A DNA stretch of 64,000 nucleotides, taken from NCBI RefSeq assembly GCF_003610995.1, contig NZ_CP032543.1, positions 2,294,001-2,358,000 of the forward strand, written 5' to 3'. The translations under genes were made by a program, and so were the position numbers. Position 1 is the stretch's first letter; every line of letters starts with the position of its first letter. This stretch comes from Streptomyces griseus subsp. griseus. Lineage in GTDB: Bacteria; Actinomycetota; Actinomycetes; Streptomycetales; Streptomycetaceae. Positions 1 to 9,826 of the stretch are shown in pieces. The notes under the pieces were generated by a model. The model searched no databases. It was not told where the DNA came from and worked only from the letters and a program-made list of their open reading frames with translations.

Positions 1-2
1 AG

Positions 3-917
3 CTGTACGCCAGGTCGCTGGACATGGTCGTCGCCTCGGACTCCGTCTGGTCGGCGCTGCCCGCCCGGATCGATCTGCTCGCCGCCGAGCTGCACCGCAC
101 CCGTTCGCTGGCCCACTCGGTCGGGGTGCGGCCCGGTGAGCACCCGGCCGGGGACGACCTGGAGGAGATCACCGAGGAGCTCACCACGCTGCGCGTGCAG
201 GTGATCTCCGACCCGCTGGCGTTCTGGCTGCCGGGCCCCGGCAGCGCCGCGCCCGGCGGTGGCCGCCCGGACACCTCCCGCTACGACCGGGCGGCCCGCG
301 CCCTGGAGGACGTACGGCGGGAGATCGAAGCGGTGCTCGCGGTGCGGCAGGACGCCGAGGCGCGGCTGATGCGGCTGCGGGACGTGCTCTCACGGGCCGA
401 CCGCACGCTGACCGAGGCGCGGGCGGCGCGCGGCGAGGTGCTGGCCAAGATCGCCGCCTCGGAGGTGCCCGCCGTCAGCGGTCCGGCGACCGCCCTCCAG
501 GAGCGGCTGGACATCGCCGCCGAGTACCGCAGGCGCGCCCAGTGGAACCGGCTCTCCCCGCTCCTGGAGTCGCTGGAGCAGGAGGCCGAGGAGGAGCTGC
601 TGCGCGCCCGGGAGTCGCTGACCTCGGTGACGGCCCCGCTGGCGGTCCGCGCCGAGCTGCGCGGCCGACTCGACGCGTACAAGGCGAAGGTGGCCCGGCA
701 CGGTCTGGCGGAGGACCCGCTGCTGATCGAGAGGTACGACGCGGCCCGCCGGATGCTGTGGAGCGCGCCCTGCGATCTGCGGGTGGCCGAGCAGAACGTG
801 CTGCGCTACCAGCAGGCGGTGGCCGAGCTGCTGACACCGCGTCCGCCCGAGGGTCCCGGGGACCGGCGGGACGACGGCGGGCAGGGCGGCCAGGGGGATC
901 AGGGGGAGACACGATGA
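3..917 (+). CDS. Coiled-coil protein of the PknG-like kinase cluster, 5'-truncated by the window edge
   Basis: The reading frame is already open at the first bases, so the first visible Met (position 24) is probably internal and the real start lies upstream. The visible part (about 300 residues) has no transmembrane segment. It is rich in Arg, Glu, Ala and Leu with long heptad-like stretches (for example around ALEDVRREIEAVLAVRQDAE), so it is probably a cytoplasmic coiled-coil domain. Its TGA overlaps the ATG of the kinase gene (ATGA), indicating translational coupling. I do not recognise a named family. In actinobacteria PknG loci often carry the receptor-like proteins GlnX and GlnH upstream, so this may be the tail of a functional counterpart, but that is inference from position only. 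Confidence 0.6.
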   Translation: MYARSLDMVVASDSVWSALPARIDLLAAELHRTRSLAHSVGVRPGEHPAGDDLEEITEELTTLRVQVISDPLAFWLPGPGSAAPGGGRPDTSRYDRAARALEDVRREIEAVLAVRQDAEARLMRLRDVLSRADRTLTEARAARGEVLAKIAASEVPAVSGPATALQERLDIAAEYRRRAQWNRLSPLLESLEQEAEEELLRARESLTSVTAPLAVRAELRGRLDAYKAKVARHGLAEDPLLIERYDAARRMLWSAPCDLRVAEQNVLRYQQAVAELLTPRPPEGPGDRRDDGGQGGQGDQGETR

Positions 918-3831
918 GTACGCAGTGCCAGCGCCCGGCGTGCGAGGGTGCCTACGAGGACATGGGCGGCGGTGAGCTGTTCTGCGACACCTGCGGTCTG
1001 GCCCCGGTCGTCTCGCCGACGGGCATGCTCAGTTCGCCGCCCACCGGGATCGCGGGCGGCGGCCGGGCCAGTGGCCGTTCCAGCGACCGCACCAGCTCTT
1101 CCCAGCGCTCCTCCTCGGGTGCCTCCGCGCGCTCCTCGTCGCGTTCGTCGACCTCGTCGCGTTCGTCGACCTCGCGGCGTTCGGTGTCGGGGCGGCTGTC
1201 GCGCTCGCTCTCCGGCTCCTCCACCTCCCGTTCGGTCTCGGTGCGCTCCTCGGGCTCGTCGGCCGCCTCCTCCACCCGGGGTCGGCTCGGCGTCGGCCTG
1301 GTGCAGGTCCCGGACGTGCCCCGGCCAGACCCGCGCACGGCGGTGATGGAGAACCCGGAGGTGCCCGAGCGCAAGCGATTCTGCTCCCGCTCGGACTGCG
1401 GGGCCCCGGTGGGGCGTTCACGTGGTGAGCGGCCGGGCCGCACGGAGGGGTTCTGCACCAAGTGCGGCCACCCCTACTCCTTCGTGCCGAAGCTGACCGG
1501 CGGCGACATCGTGCACGGCCAGTACGAGGTGGTGGGGTGCCTGGCGCACGGCGGGCTCGGCTGGGTCTACCTCGCGGTGGACCGGGCCGTCTCGGACCGC
1601 TGGGTGGTCCTCAAGGGACTGCTGGACACCGGCGACCAGGACGCGATGGCGGCGGCCATCTCCGAGCGCCGCTTCCTCGCCGAGATCGAGCACGCCAACA
1701 TCGTCCGGATCTACAACTTCGTGGAGCACCTGGACCAGCGGACCGGCTCACTCGACGGATACATCGTCATGGAGTACGTCGGCGGCAAGGCGCTCAAGGA
1801 GATCGCCAACCAGCGCCGCACCCCCTCCGGCCAGCGCGACCCGCTCCCGGTGGAGCAGGCCTGCGCGTACGGGATCGAGGCGCTGGAGGCGCTCGGCCAT
1901 CTGCACAGCCGGAACCTGCTCTACTGCGACTTCAAGGTCGACAACGCGATCCAGACCGAGGACCAGCTCAAACTGATCGACATGGGCGCGGTCCGCCGGA
2001 TGGACGACGACGAGTCCGCGATCTACGGCACCGTCGGCTACCAGGCCCCCGAGATCGCCGAGGTCGGCCCGTCGGTCGCCTCCGACCTTTACACGGTGGC
2101 GCGGACGCTGGCGGTCCTCACCTTCGACTTCCAGGGGTACACGAGCATCTTCGTGGACTCGCTCCCGGACCCCGACCACATCGAGGTGTTGCGCACCTAC
2201 GAGTCCTTCTACCGTCTCCTGGTCCGGGCCACCGACCCGGACCCGGCCCGGCGGTTCGCCTCCGCCTCAGAGATGGCCGAGCAGCTGACGGGGGTGCTGC
2301 GCGAGGTAGTGGCGCTCCAGACGGGCCGGCCGAGACCGGCGCTGTCGACGCTGTTCGGTCCGGAACTGCGGGTGACGGACACGGAGTTGTTCGCCGAGCA
2401 GGTGGACGACGTGTCCCGGCTGGGCGCCCGGGCGGCGTCCTCGGGGCGCGGCGGGCGCTTCGGCCGCCGGAAGGGCGGTACGGGTCCGCTGCCCGCCATT
2501 CCGGCGCAGGGTGGTGGCGTGCCGGTGGCTCCGGGGGCCGTGACTTCTGCGGTCGCGGGGGCACTGCCGATGGGCGGGCAGCCGTCCGGCCCGGGGCGGG
2601 CGCGGGGCCTGCTTCGGGGGCGGCTCCGCTGACGGCTGCGGCGACCCATGTGCGGGGTGGTGCGAGCACCGGTTCGCAGACGGCCCCGACCGCTGGTCCG
2701 CAGGGCGCCCGGAGCACGGGTGCGTACGCCGGTCCGCAGAGTGGTGGCCCGGCAGCGGCGTACGCACCACCCGCGCACGCCCCCGCGTCGGTGCCCGCGC
2801 CCCGGGAGGCCGTATCCGCCGAGCGGCCGGACCCGACCGGCCCGTACGGCGCGCTCGGGACGACCGCCGGGGACGTACGGCTGGCCCTCTTCGACGCGCG
2901 GGGCACCGCCCTGGCGCTGCCGGTCCCCCGGGTGGACGCGAACGACCCGAACGCCGGGTTTCTCGCCGGGCTGATGGCCTCCGCCCCCGCCGAGCTGATC
3001 TCGGCCCTGCGGATGGTGCCCGCGGCCTCGCTGGAGACCCGGCTGCGGGAGCTGCGGGCCCGGCTGGAGATGCGCGAACAGGACTCCGCCGCCGCTGCGT
3101 TGACCGAGCTGGAGGCCCGGCACCCGGACGACTGGCGGGTCGTCTGGTACCGGGGCATCGCCTCGCTGGTGACCGGGGACCACGAGGTCGCGGCGCTCTC
3201 CTTCGACGCGGTGTACGACGCGTTCCCCGGGGAGCCCGCGCCCAAGCTGGCGCTGGGGATCTGCGCGGAGGTGCTGGGCCAGCTGGACAACGCCGCCGAG
3301 TACTACCGCCTGGTGTGGGCGACCGATCCGAGCTTCGTGAGCGCGGCGTTCGGCCTGGCCCGGGTGCAGATCGCCGCCGGGGACCGGGCGGGGGCGGCAC
3401 ACACCCTGGAGTCGGTGCCGGAGGCGTCGATCCACTACACGGCGGCCCGGGTCGCAGCCGTACGCGCACGGCTGCGCGAGCGGGACCCCGCCGAGCCCCT
3501 GCTGACCGACCTGACGGCCGCCGCCGTCCAGGTGTCGGCCCTGACCGGGTTCGGCCTGGACCCGGTGCGCCGCGAACAGTTGACGACCGAGGTACTGGGC
3601 AAGGCGCTGGACTGGGTACTCTCCGGTAGTCCCGGCGCCCCGCCGCCGGGCGGATCGCCGGCCGGACCTCCGGACACCCGGAGGCTGCTCGACGCCGGAC
3701 TGGACGAGCGGGGGCTGCGGTCGGGCCTGGAACGCTCGTACCGCATGCTCGCCCGGCTCGCCCAGCGGGGCGACGAGAGGATCGAACTGGTGGAGCGGGC
3801 CAACCGTTTCCGCCCCCGGACGTGGGTGTGA
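914..3831 (+). pseudogene. pknG: PknG-like Ser/Thr protein kinase with TPR domain, split by a frameshift
   Basis: The first frame (914-2632, 572 codons) has an N-terminal zinc-ribbon (paired Cys near residues 5-32), a Ser/Arg-rich stretch (about 50-124), a rubredoxin-like Cys module (about 155-183) and a kinase domain. Visible kinase motifs are the Gly loop GGLGWVY, VLK lysine, catalytic YCDFKVDN and IDMG in place of DFG, as in non-RD PknG kinases. The C-terminal half lies in the next frame down, roughly 2600-3831, and clearly matches the PknG TPR domain (LALPVPRVD, DWRVVWYRGIA, FPGEPAPKLALG, AAFGLAR). The shift from frame 2 to frame 1 falls in the Gly/Pro/Ala linker between about 2430 and 2880. 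It fits loss of one G/C in the runs near 2595-2615. Either this is a sequence error and the protein is a normal PknG of about 970 residues, or kinase and TPR are now separate. The ATG at 914 is chosen for its overlap with the upstream stop. Confidence 0.8.
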
Positions 3832-3833
3832 AG

Positions 3834-5672
3834 ATGTCAGAGAGCCACCAGCAGCCCGCCCTGGCGAGGTGTCCCGGCTGCGAGGAACCGCCGGCGTCCG
3901 GCGACCTGTTCTGCGGTGCGTGCGGCTACGACCTCACGGCCGTACCGTCCCGCCCGGACGACCGCCCGACGACGGCGATCACGGTGCCCCCGGCGGGGCC
4001 GTCGGGCGCCGCCGTGCCGCCTGCGGGCCCACCCGGGTCCGCTGCGCCACCTGCGCCCGTCGTACCACCGGCGGCTCCGCCCGGGCCTGCCCTGTCCTCT
4101 GCGGCTCAGCCCGCCCATGCCGTCCCGCCTGCGGCCCCGGCCCCGTCTTCCGTACCGCCTGCGGGCCCGCCCGCGACTGCCGTATCCCCACCGGCCCCAC
4201 CGGCGTCCGCCGTCCCGCCTGCGACTCAGCCCTCGCCTGCCGCGCCCCCAGCCGCCCCGCCGACGCCGCTCGCCGCGCCCGACGCACCCGCGGCGCCGGT
4301 GGCGGCCGTGGAGTGGCCGGCCGCCCCTTCGACGGACAGCTCCGACGTGCCCGCGCCGGTGGTCCGGCCGACGGACCTGCCCGGCACGGACTCGGGCGGC
4401 ACGCCGCTGCCGACGACGCCTCCGGCGCACGAGGGCGGGCACGCGACGCCCCCGGGACGCCCTGACGTGCAGGCGGCGACGCCTCCGGTGGGCCACGACG
4501 GGCAGACCCCGGCACCGCCGGTGCGCCACGACGACGGGACCGCGAGTCCGGGGGGCCACGGTGACCGGGCGGCGTCTGCGGGGCCGACCGCTCCGGAGCC
4601 CGCCGGTACGCCCGCTGCGGGGCCCGCCACCGCACCCACCGCGTCCCCGCCCGCCGAATCCCCCGACGGCTCCGGCGACTTCGCGCTCGCCGCGCCCGAT
4701 CCCCGTACGGCGGAGCCCACGCCGACGCCCGCCGCCGGGACGAAGGTCTGTGTGGCCTGCCGGTCCGGCCGGGTCGACCCCGACGGGTACTGCGAGAACT
4801 GCGGGCACGCCCAGCCCCGCGAGCGCGACCACATGGAGCAGGAGCTCGGCTCGGTGGCCGCCGTCAGTGACCGGGGCCTGCGCCACCACCGTAACGAGGA
4901 CTCCTTCGCGGTCTCCTCGACCGCGCTGCCGAACGGATCGCCCGCCGTCGTCGCGATCGTCTGCGACGGCGTCTCCTCGGCGAGCCGGCCCGACGAGGCG
5001 TCGGCCGCCGCCGCGAGCGCCGCCAACGAGGCGCTGCTGGAGTCCCTGCCGCGCGGCACCCACCCGCAGCAGGCCATGCACGAGGCGATCGTCGCCGCGT
5101 CGGAGGCGGTGAACGCACTGGCCCAGGACCCGCCCGGATCGGCGGAGCACGAGGCCCACCGCCATCAGAACGCCCCGGCCTGCACCCTGGTCGGCGCGAT
5201 CATGGCAGGCGGTCTGCTGGTCGTCGGCTGGGTCGGCGACAGCCGGGTCTACTGGGTGCCGGACGACCGGACGAGCCCACCCGCCCGGCTCACCGAGGAC
5301 GACTCCTGGGCCGCGCAGATGGTGGCGGCGGGCCTGATGAACGAGGCGGAGGCGTACGCGGACGAGCGCGCCCACGCCATCACCGGCTGGCTCGGCGCCG
5401 ACTCCTACGAACTGGAGCCGCACACCGCGTCGTTCAAGCCGGACCGCCCCGGCCTGGTGGTGGTCTGCACGGACGGCCTGTGGAACTACGCGGAATCCGC
5501 CGAGGAGATGGCCGCCGCCGTGCCTCCCGAGGCCCACCAGCGCCCGCTGCACGGCGCCCAGGTGCTCGTCGGGCACGCACTCGACGGCGGGGGCCACGAC
5601 AACGTAACAGTGGCGCTGCTGCCGTTCGCCGTGGAGCCGCAAGGGGCAGGATCGGCCTGCACCACCGTTTGA
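3834..5672 (+). CDS. PP2C-family Ser/Thr phosphatase with two zinc ribbons
   Basis: Starts at the ATG two bases after the kinase/TPR stop. The 612-residue protein opens with a zinc ribbon (CPGCEEPP...CGACGYDL). A Pro/Ala/Thr-rich linker of roughly 260 residues follows, then a second zinc ribbon at about 303-325 (CVACR...CENCGH), then a PP2C domain at about 340-600. The metal-binding and catalytic signatures are present: RHHRNEDSF, VCDGVSS, GWVGDSRVYW, CTDGLWNY and a final HDNVTVALL. It should dephosphorylate Ser/Thr substrates of the adjacent kinase; this pairing is inferred from gene order. It is cytoplasmic, with no signal peptide or membrane segment. The linker is low-complexity and repeat-like at DNA level. 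Confidence 0.88.
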   Translation: MSESHQQPALARCPGCEEPPASGDLFCGACGYDLTAVPSRPDDRPTTAITVPPAGPSGAAVPPAGPPGSAAPPAPVVPPAAPPGPALSSAAQPAHAVPPAAPAPSSVPPAGPPATAVSPPAPPASAVPPATQPSPAAPPAAPPTPLAAPDAPAAPVAAVEWPAAPSTDSSDVPAPVVRPTDLPGTDSGGTPLPTTPPAHEGGHATPPGRPDVQAATPPVGHDGQTPAPPVRHDDGTASPGGHGDRAASAGPTAPEPAGTPAAGPATAPTASPPAESPDGSGDFALAAPDPRTAEPTPTPAAGTKVCVACRSGRVDPDGYCENCGHAQPRERDHMEQELGSVAAVSDRGLRHHRNEDSFAVSSTALPNGSPAVVAIVCDGVSSASRPDEASAAAASAANEALLESLPRGTHPQQAMHEAIVAASEAVNALAQDPPGSAEHEAHRHQNAPACTLVGAIMAGGLLVVGWVGDSRVYWVPDDRTSPPARLTEDDSWAAQMVAAGLMNEAEAYADERAHAITGWLGADSYELEPHTASFKPDRPGLVVVCTDGLWNYAESAEEMAAAVPPEAHQRPLHGAQVLVGHALDGGGHDNVTVALLPFAVEPQGAGSACTTV

Positions 5673-5691
5673 GCCGCAGGGGGCAGACCAG

Positions 5692-7071
5692 ATGGCCAAC
5701 TTCTCGAAGTCGAACGTGCCGCAGTTCTCCGTCGAGGTGTACCAGAACGCGTTCCTGCCGGAGGGCGGACGCGAGGTGAACGCGATCGTCACCGTCACCT
5801 CGACCGGCGGCGGCACCACCGGCGGCATCCCGCTGCCCGGCGCGACGGCCTCACCCGGACACATACCCGGGTACGGGTCCGGGCCGGGGCAGGGGGCGAG
5901 CGCCGCGGTGGTGCTGATGGTCGACTGTTCCGGTTCGATGGACTACCCGCCCACCAAGATGCGCAACGCACGCGACGCGACGGCCGCCGCCATCGACACG
6001 CTGCGCGACGGCACGCGGTTCGCGGTGGTCGCCGGTACGCATGTGGCCAAGGACGTCTACCCGGGCAACGGGCGGCTCGCGGTCGCCGACGCGCAGACGA
6101 AGGCCCAGGCGAAGGAGGCCCTGCGGAGGCTGAGCGCGGGCGGCGGGACCGCGATCGGTACCTGGCTGCGGCTGGCCGACCGGCTGCTGGGCGCCGCCGA
6201 CGTGGACATCCGGCACGGCATCCTGCTGACCGACGGCCGCAACGAGCACGAGGCGCCCGAGGACCTGCGGGCCGCGCTGGACTCCTGCGCGGGCCGGTTC
6301 ACCTGTGACGCCCGGGGCGTCGGCACCGACTGGGAGGTGAAGGAGGTCACCTCCATCGCCTCCGCCCTGCTGGGCACCGCCGACATCGTCGCCGACCCCG
6401 CAGGTCTCGCCGCCGACTTCACGCAGATGATGGAGAACGCGATGGGCAAGGAGGTCGCGGACGTGGCGCTGCGGCTCTGGACGCCCGTCGGGGTGGAGAT
6501 CCGGTTCGTGAAGCAGGTGGCGCCCACGGTCGAGGACCTGACCGGCCGGCGTACGGAGGCGGGCCCCCGTGCCGGGGACTACCCGACCGGTTCCTGGGGC
6601 GACGAGTCCCGCGACTACCACGTCTGCGTGCTGGTCCCCGAGGCCGGGATCGGCCAGGAGATGCTGGCGGCCCGGGTCTCGCTGATCCTGCCCGACCCCT
6701 CGGGCGCGGGGGCCCCGCAGGTGCTCTCGCAGGGGCTCGTACGGGCGGTGTGGACGGACGACATGGTGGCGTCGACCTCGATCAATCCGCAGGTCGCGCA
6801 CTACACAGGCCAGGCGGAACTGGCACAGGTCATCCAGCAGGGGCTGGACGCCCGCAAGTCGGGCGACTTCGACGGTGCGACGGCGAAACTGGGCCGTGCG
6901 GTGCAACTGGCATCGGCGTCCGGGAACCAGGACACTGCGAAACTGCTTTCGAAGGTGGTCGACGTGGTCGATGCGGCGACCGGTACTGTGCGACTGAAAG
7001 CGAAGGTCGCGGAAGCGGACGAGATGACCCTCGAAACGCGCTCCACCAAGACAGTTCGCGTCAAGAAGTAG
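5692..7071 (+). CDS. von Willebrand factor A domain protein of the kinase/phosphatase cluster
   Basis: 459 residues, 19 bases after the phosphatase stop, preceded by a purine-rich stretch (GCAGGGGGCAGACC). The vWA domain begins near residue 73 and has an intact MIDAS motif (MVDCSGSM), a Thr at the second site and LLTDGRNEH later in the fold. A beta-rich middle region and a short helical C-terminal segment (AELAQVIQQGLDARKSGDFDGA) follow. There is no signal peptide, so it is likely a cytosolic metal-dependent adaptor. Its position between a PP2C and an FHA gene suggests it helps assemble a phospho-dependent signalling complex; that role is inferred. Confidence 0.82.
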   Translation: MANFSKSNVPQFSVEVYQNAFLPEGGREVNAIVTVTSTGGGTTGGIPLPGATASPGHIPGYGSGPGQGASAAVVLMVDCSGSMDYPPTKMRNARDATAAAIDTLRDGTRFAVVAGTHVAKDVYPGNGRLAVADAQTKAQAKEALRRLSAGGGTAIGTWLRLADRLLGAADVDIRHGILLTDGRNEHEAPEDLRAALDSCAGRFTCDARGVGTDWEVKEVTSIASALLGTADIVADPAGLAADFTQMMENAMGKEVADVALRLWTPVGVEIRFVKQVAPTVEDLTGRRTEAGPRAGDYPTGSWGDESRDYHVCVLVPEAGIGQEMLAARVSLILPDPSGAGAPQVLSQGLVRAVWTDDMVASTSINPQVAHYTGQAELAQVIQQGLDARKSGDFDGATAKLGRAVQLASASGNQDTAKLLSKVVDVVDAATGTVRLKAKVAEADEMTLETRSTKTVRVKK

Positions 7072-7153
7072 CAGCACTCGGTGGCCGAACGGTCACGACC
7101 GATCGAGAGCATGACGGCCCCCGGGCCGGACGAGGAGAGGGGGAAGCGCCGAC

Positions 7154-8608
7154 ATGCCGACCTGCCCGAACGGACACCAGTCGGGTTCCGAGGACTGGTG
7201 CGAGGTCTGCGGACACCGCATGACCGGAACGGGCGCCCCCGCCGGCGCCGTCCCCCCGCCGCCTCCGCCGCCCCCCGCGCCCGGTTACGGCTACCCGCCG
7301 CCCGCCGGCAACGACGGCGGACCGCCGACGATGCAGGCGGAGCTCTGCCCGCAGTGCCGCACGCCGCGCGAGGCGAGTGCGCCGTACTGCGAGGAGTGCC
7401 GCTGGAACTTCCTCACCAACACGGCGACCTCGTACACGCCGCTGGCTCCGCAGCCCGGCGTGTCCAGCGGCCCGCCGCCCGGTCTCAACCTGCCGCCGGG
7501 CTTCCTGGCCCAGCAGAGTCCCGGTGGGCAGGGCGGCCAGGGTGGTCAGGCCGGCCCCGGCGGACAGAGCGGCCCCGGCGGCGCGCCTCAGCATTCCCAG
7601 CCGCCGTCGCAGTCCCAGCAGCACGACCCGTTCGAGTTCCAGGCTTCGCGGCCCTCCCAGATGAACCGTCCCGCCGAGCCGCTCAACCCGGAGCAGACGG
7701 GGCACGACGACCGGTCCGGTCACACCGGCCAGGACGAGCGCGGTGGTCGGGGCGGCCAGGGCGGTCCTCCGCCGAGCGCGTTCCCGCAGGGACCGCCGCC
7801 TCCGCCGGTCTTCCAGCAGCAGCCGCCCTCGCGCCAGCAGCAGTCGGCACCCTCGCCGTTCGAGCCCCAGCAGTCCTCACCGTTCGCGCCGCCCCAGCAG
7901 CAGTCCCCCCACGGCGGTGGCGGTGGCGACGACTGGGTGCTGCCGCCGCCCTCCCAGGCACAACAGCCGCCCCAGGCGTTCCAGCAGCAGGCCCCGTACC
8001 AGGGCCAGCAGGGCGGCCATCCGGACCAGCGTCAGGGCAACCAGGGCTACGACCGCGACCAGGGCTACGGCCAGGACCAGGGCTACGACCGGGGCGGCCA
8101 GCAGCACGGCCGGCAGAGCCAGGGTCAGCAGGGCCAGAGCCAGGATCCGGACCAGGGCTACGGTCAGCTCCCCGGCCAGGGGCAGCCGCAGCAGCCCACC
8201 GCCACCACCTGGACCGCCGTCATCGCGCCGGACCGCGACTACTTCCTGGCGATGATGCAGCGCAGCGGCCCCGAGGCGACCGGGCTGAACCTGCCCGCGT
8301 ACTCCCCCGAACAGCGCCTGCCGCTCACCGGGAGCCAGGTCACCATCGGCCGCCGCCGGCACAGCACGGGTGAGTCCCCGGACATCGACCTGTCGGTGCC
8401 GCCGGAGGACCCGGGCGTCTCCCACCAGCACGCGGTGCTCGTGCAGCAGCCCGACGGCGGGTGGTCCGTGGTCGACCAGAAGTCCACGAACGGCACCACG
8501 CTCAACGGCGCCGAGGACCCGATCCAGCCGTATGTCCCCGTCTCCCTCCAGGACGGCGACCAGGTGCACGTCGGGGCCTGGACGACGATCACGATCCGCC
8601 GGGAGTAG
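7154..8608 (+). CDS. FHA-domain protein with N-terminal zinc ribbons
   Basis: 484 residues. Two zinc-ribbon modules sit at the N-terminus (CPNGHQ...CEVCGHRM, residues 3-25; CPQCRTP...CEECRWNF, about 65-90). A long Gln/Pro/Gly-rich disordered region (about 110-360) with GQ, YG and QQ repeats follows, then a C-terminal FHA domain (about 397-484) with TIGRRR, VSHQHA and STNGTTLNG, the phosphothreonine-reading loops. It is the natural reader of Thr phosphorylation by the upstream kinase, as GarA or OdhI is for PknG in other actinobacteria, although those are much shorter. It is the last gene of the cassette and ends before a strong bidirectional terminator. Confidence 0.88.
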   Translation: MPTCPNGHQSGSEDWCEVCGHRMTGTGAPAGAVPPPPPPPPAPGYGYPPPAGNDGGPPTMQAELCPQCRTPREASAPYCEECRWNFLTNTATSYTPLAPQPGVSSGPPPGLNLPPGFLAQQSPGGQGGQGGQAGPGGQSGPGGAPQHSQPPSQSQQHDPFEFQASRPSQMNRPAEPLNPEQTGHDDRSGHTGQDERGGRGGQGGPPPSAFPQGPPPPPVFQQQPPSRQQQSAPSPFEPQQSSPFAPPQQQSPHGGGGGDDWVLPPPSQAQQPPQAFQQQAPYQGQQGGHPDQRQGNQGYDRDQGYGQDQGYDRGGQQHGRQSQGQQGQSQDPDQGYGQLPGQGQPQQPTATTWTAVIAPDRDYFLAMMQRSGPEATGLNLPAYSPEQRLPLTGSQVTIGRRRHSTGESPDIDLSVPPEDPGVSHQHAVLVQQPDGGWSVVDQKSTNGTTLNGAEDPIQPYVPVSLQDGDQVHVGAWTTITIRRE

Positions 8609-8650
8609 GGCGGGCCTCTCGGTTCGGATCAGGCCGGCTCGCAGCCCTCG

Positions 8651-8692
8651 CCTGGCCCCTGGCCAAGTGTTCTCACCCGGCCAGGGGCCAGG
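8651..8692. terminator. Bidirectional terminator between convergent FHA and methyltransferase genes
   Basis: A perfect 14-bp inverted repeat (CCTGGCCCCTGGCC at 8651-8664 pairing with 8679-8692) encloses a 14-base loop that contains the stop codon of the minus-strand gene. There is no T tract, which is usual for Streptomyces terminators. Confidence 0.75.
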
Positions 8693-9683
8693 TGTACGGC
8701 CCCTCCGGGTCGTCCAGCCAGGCCCACTGCCGGCCGTCCGCGACCGTGACGCCGTACCTCTCCCGCTGCGGGCTCTCCTCGCGCTCCCAGAGGGAGAGGG
8801 CCTCGCGCGGGTCGAGGCTGCCCGCCGTCAGGGTCAGCAGGAACCGGAACAGCTCATCCCCCATCGCGCGCCTCGGCACTCCGCCGGGGCGCGCGACCGG
8901 TTCGGACTGCGGTGCGCCCCCGCGCAGAGGTACGAAGTACGCCGGAGTGTGCAGGAAGTGCCCCTCGGCGCGTGGACCGTGCGCCGTCGTGCGTACGTCC
9001 AGCGAGACGAGCCCGGTCGCGACCGGGGCCAGGATGCGCGCCCCCGGGGTGCACTGTTCCGGCCAGGCGGGCGGTACGGCGGGCAGCGTGCAGGTGGCGA
9101 TGATCCGGTCGTACGGGGCTCGCTGCGGGCAGCCCCGGGCCCCGTCGCCGGTGATGACCGTGGGGCGGTATCCGGCGGCGGCGAGATGGCTGCGGGCCGC
9201 GTCCGTGATCTCCGGGTCCAGATCGACGCTGGTCACCGCCGTGTCGCCGAGCCGGTGGGAGAGCAGCGCCGCGTTGTAGCCGGGGCCGGTGCCGATCTCC
9301 AGGACGGTGTGCCCGTCCCGTACGTCGAGGGCGTCCAGCATCAGGGCCATCAGCGAGGGCTGGCTGGAGGACGAGATGAGCACCCCGTCCCGCATCCGGG
9401 TGGCCAGCGCCTCGTCCCCGTACACTCCGCGCGCCCAGCGCCGGCGTCGTACGGGATCGGGGTCCTCGCCCCAGAGCCGCTCGTGACCCCGGCCGCCGCG
9501 CACGTAGTAGTACGGCACGAAGAGGTGGCGTTCCACCTCCTCGAAGGCCGCCCGCCAGGCGGGGTCGGTGAGCCCGCCCTGCGCGACGATGTCCCGCACC
9601 AGGGCGTGGTGCGCCTGCTCGGCCTCAGGATCGGTAGCGATCTCCGGCTCGGTCTCGGACGGGACTTCGCGGTGTGCGCCCAT
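8673..9683 (-). CDS. Protein-L-isoaspartate O-methyltransferase-like protein
   Basis: 336 residues. The central SAM-binding fold carries SSSQPSLMALMLDAL before motif I (VLEIGTGPGYNAALL), then VDLDPE and a PYDRII motif, as in the PCMT family that repairs isoaspartyl residues. The family is usually about 200 residues. The extra C-terminal 110 or so residues resemble the longer actinobacterial forms, some of which act in peptide natural-product pathways, but no precursor peptide gene is nearby. The start ATG has GGAG a few bases upstream. It is transcribed away from the globin gene, with 143 bp between the two starts. Confidence 0.82.
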   Translation of the reverse strand: MGAHREVPSETEPEIATDPEAEQAHHALVRDIVAQGGLTDPAWRAAFEEVERHLFVPYYYVRGGRGHERLWGEDPDPVRRRRWARGVYGDEALATRMRDGVLISSSSQPSLMALMLDALDVRDGHTVLEIGTGPGYNAALLSHRLGDTAVTSVDLDPEITDAARSHLAAAGYRPTVITGDGARGCPQRAPYDRIIATCTLPAVPPAWPEQCTPGARILAPVATGLVSLDVRTTAHGPRAEGHFLHTPAYFVPLRGGAPQSEPVARPGGVPRRAMGDELFRFLLTLTAGSLDPREALSLWEREESPQRERYGVTVADGRQWAWLDDPEGPYTWPLAG

Positions 9684-9826
9684 GTCTCCACTGTCCTGCG
9701 GCGGGACGGCGGGGGCGACTGCGGGCGGCAGCGGCGGACCGGGCGGGTGGGTGGGTGGGGGCGGTGGTCCCGGCCATTGGTCCTAGGACCCCTGACCTCG
9801 GCCGGTGCGTCTGCGACCATGGACGG

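Noticed and set aside
2590..2640. Programmed -1 ribosomal frameshift in the pknG-like gene
   Set aside because: No good slippery heptamer or downstream pseudoknot was seen, and the same kind of single-base loss occurs in three unrelated genes, which favours a sequence error.
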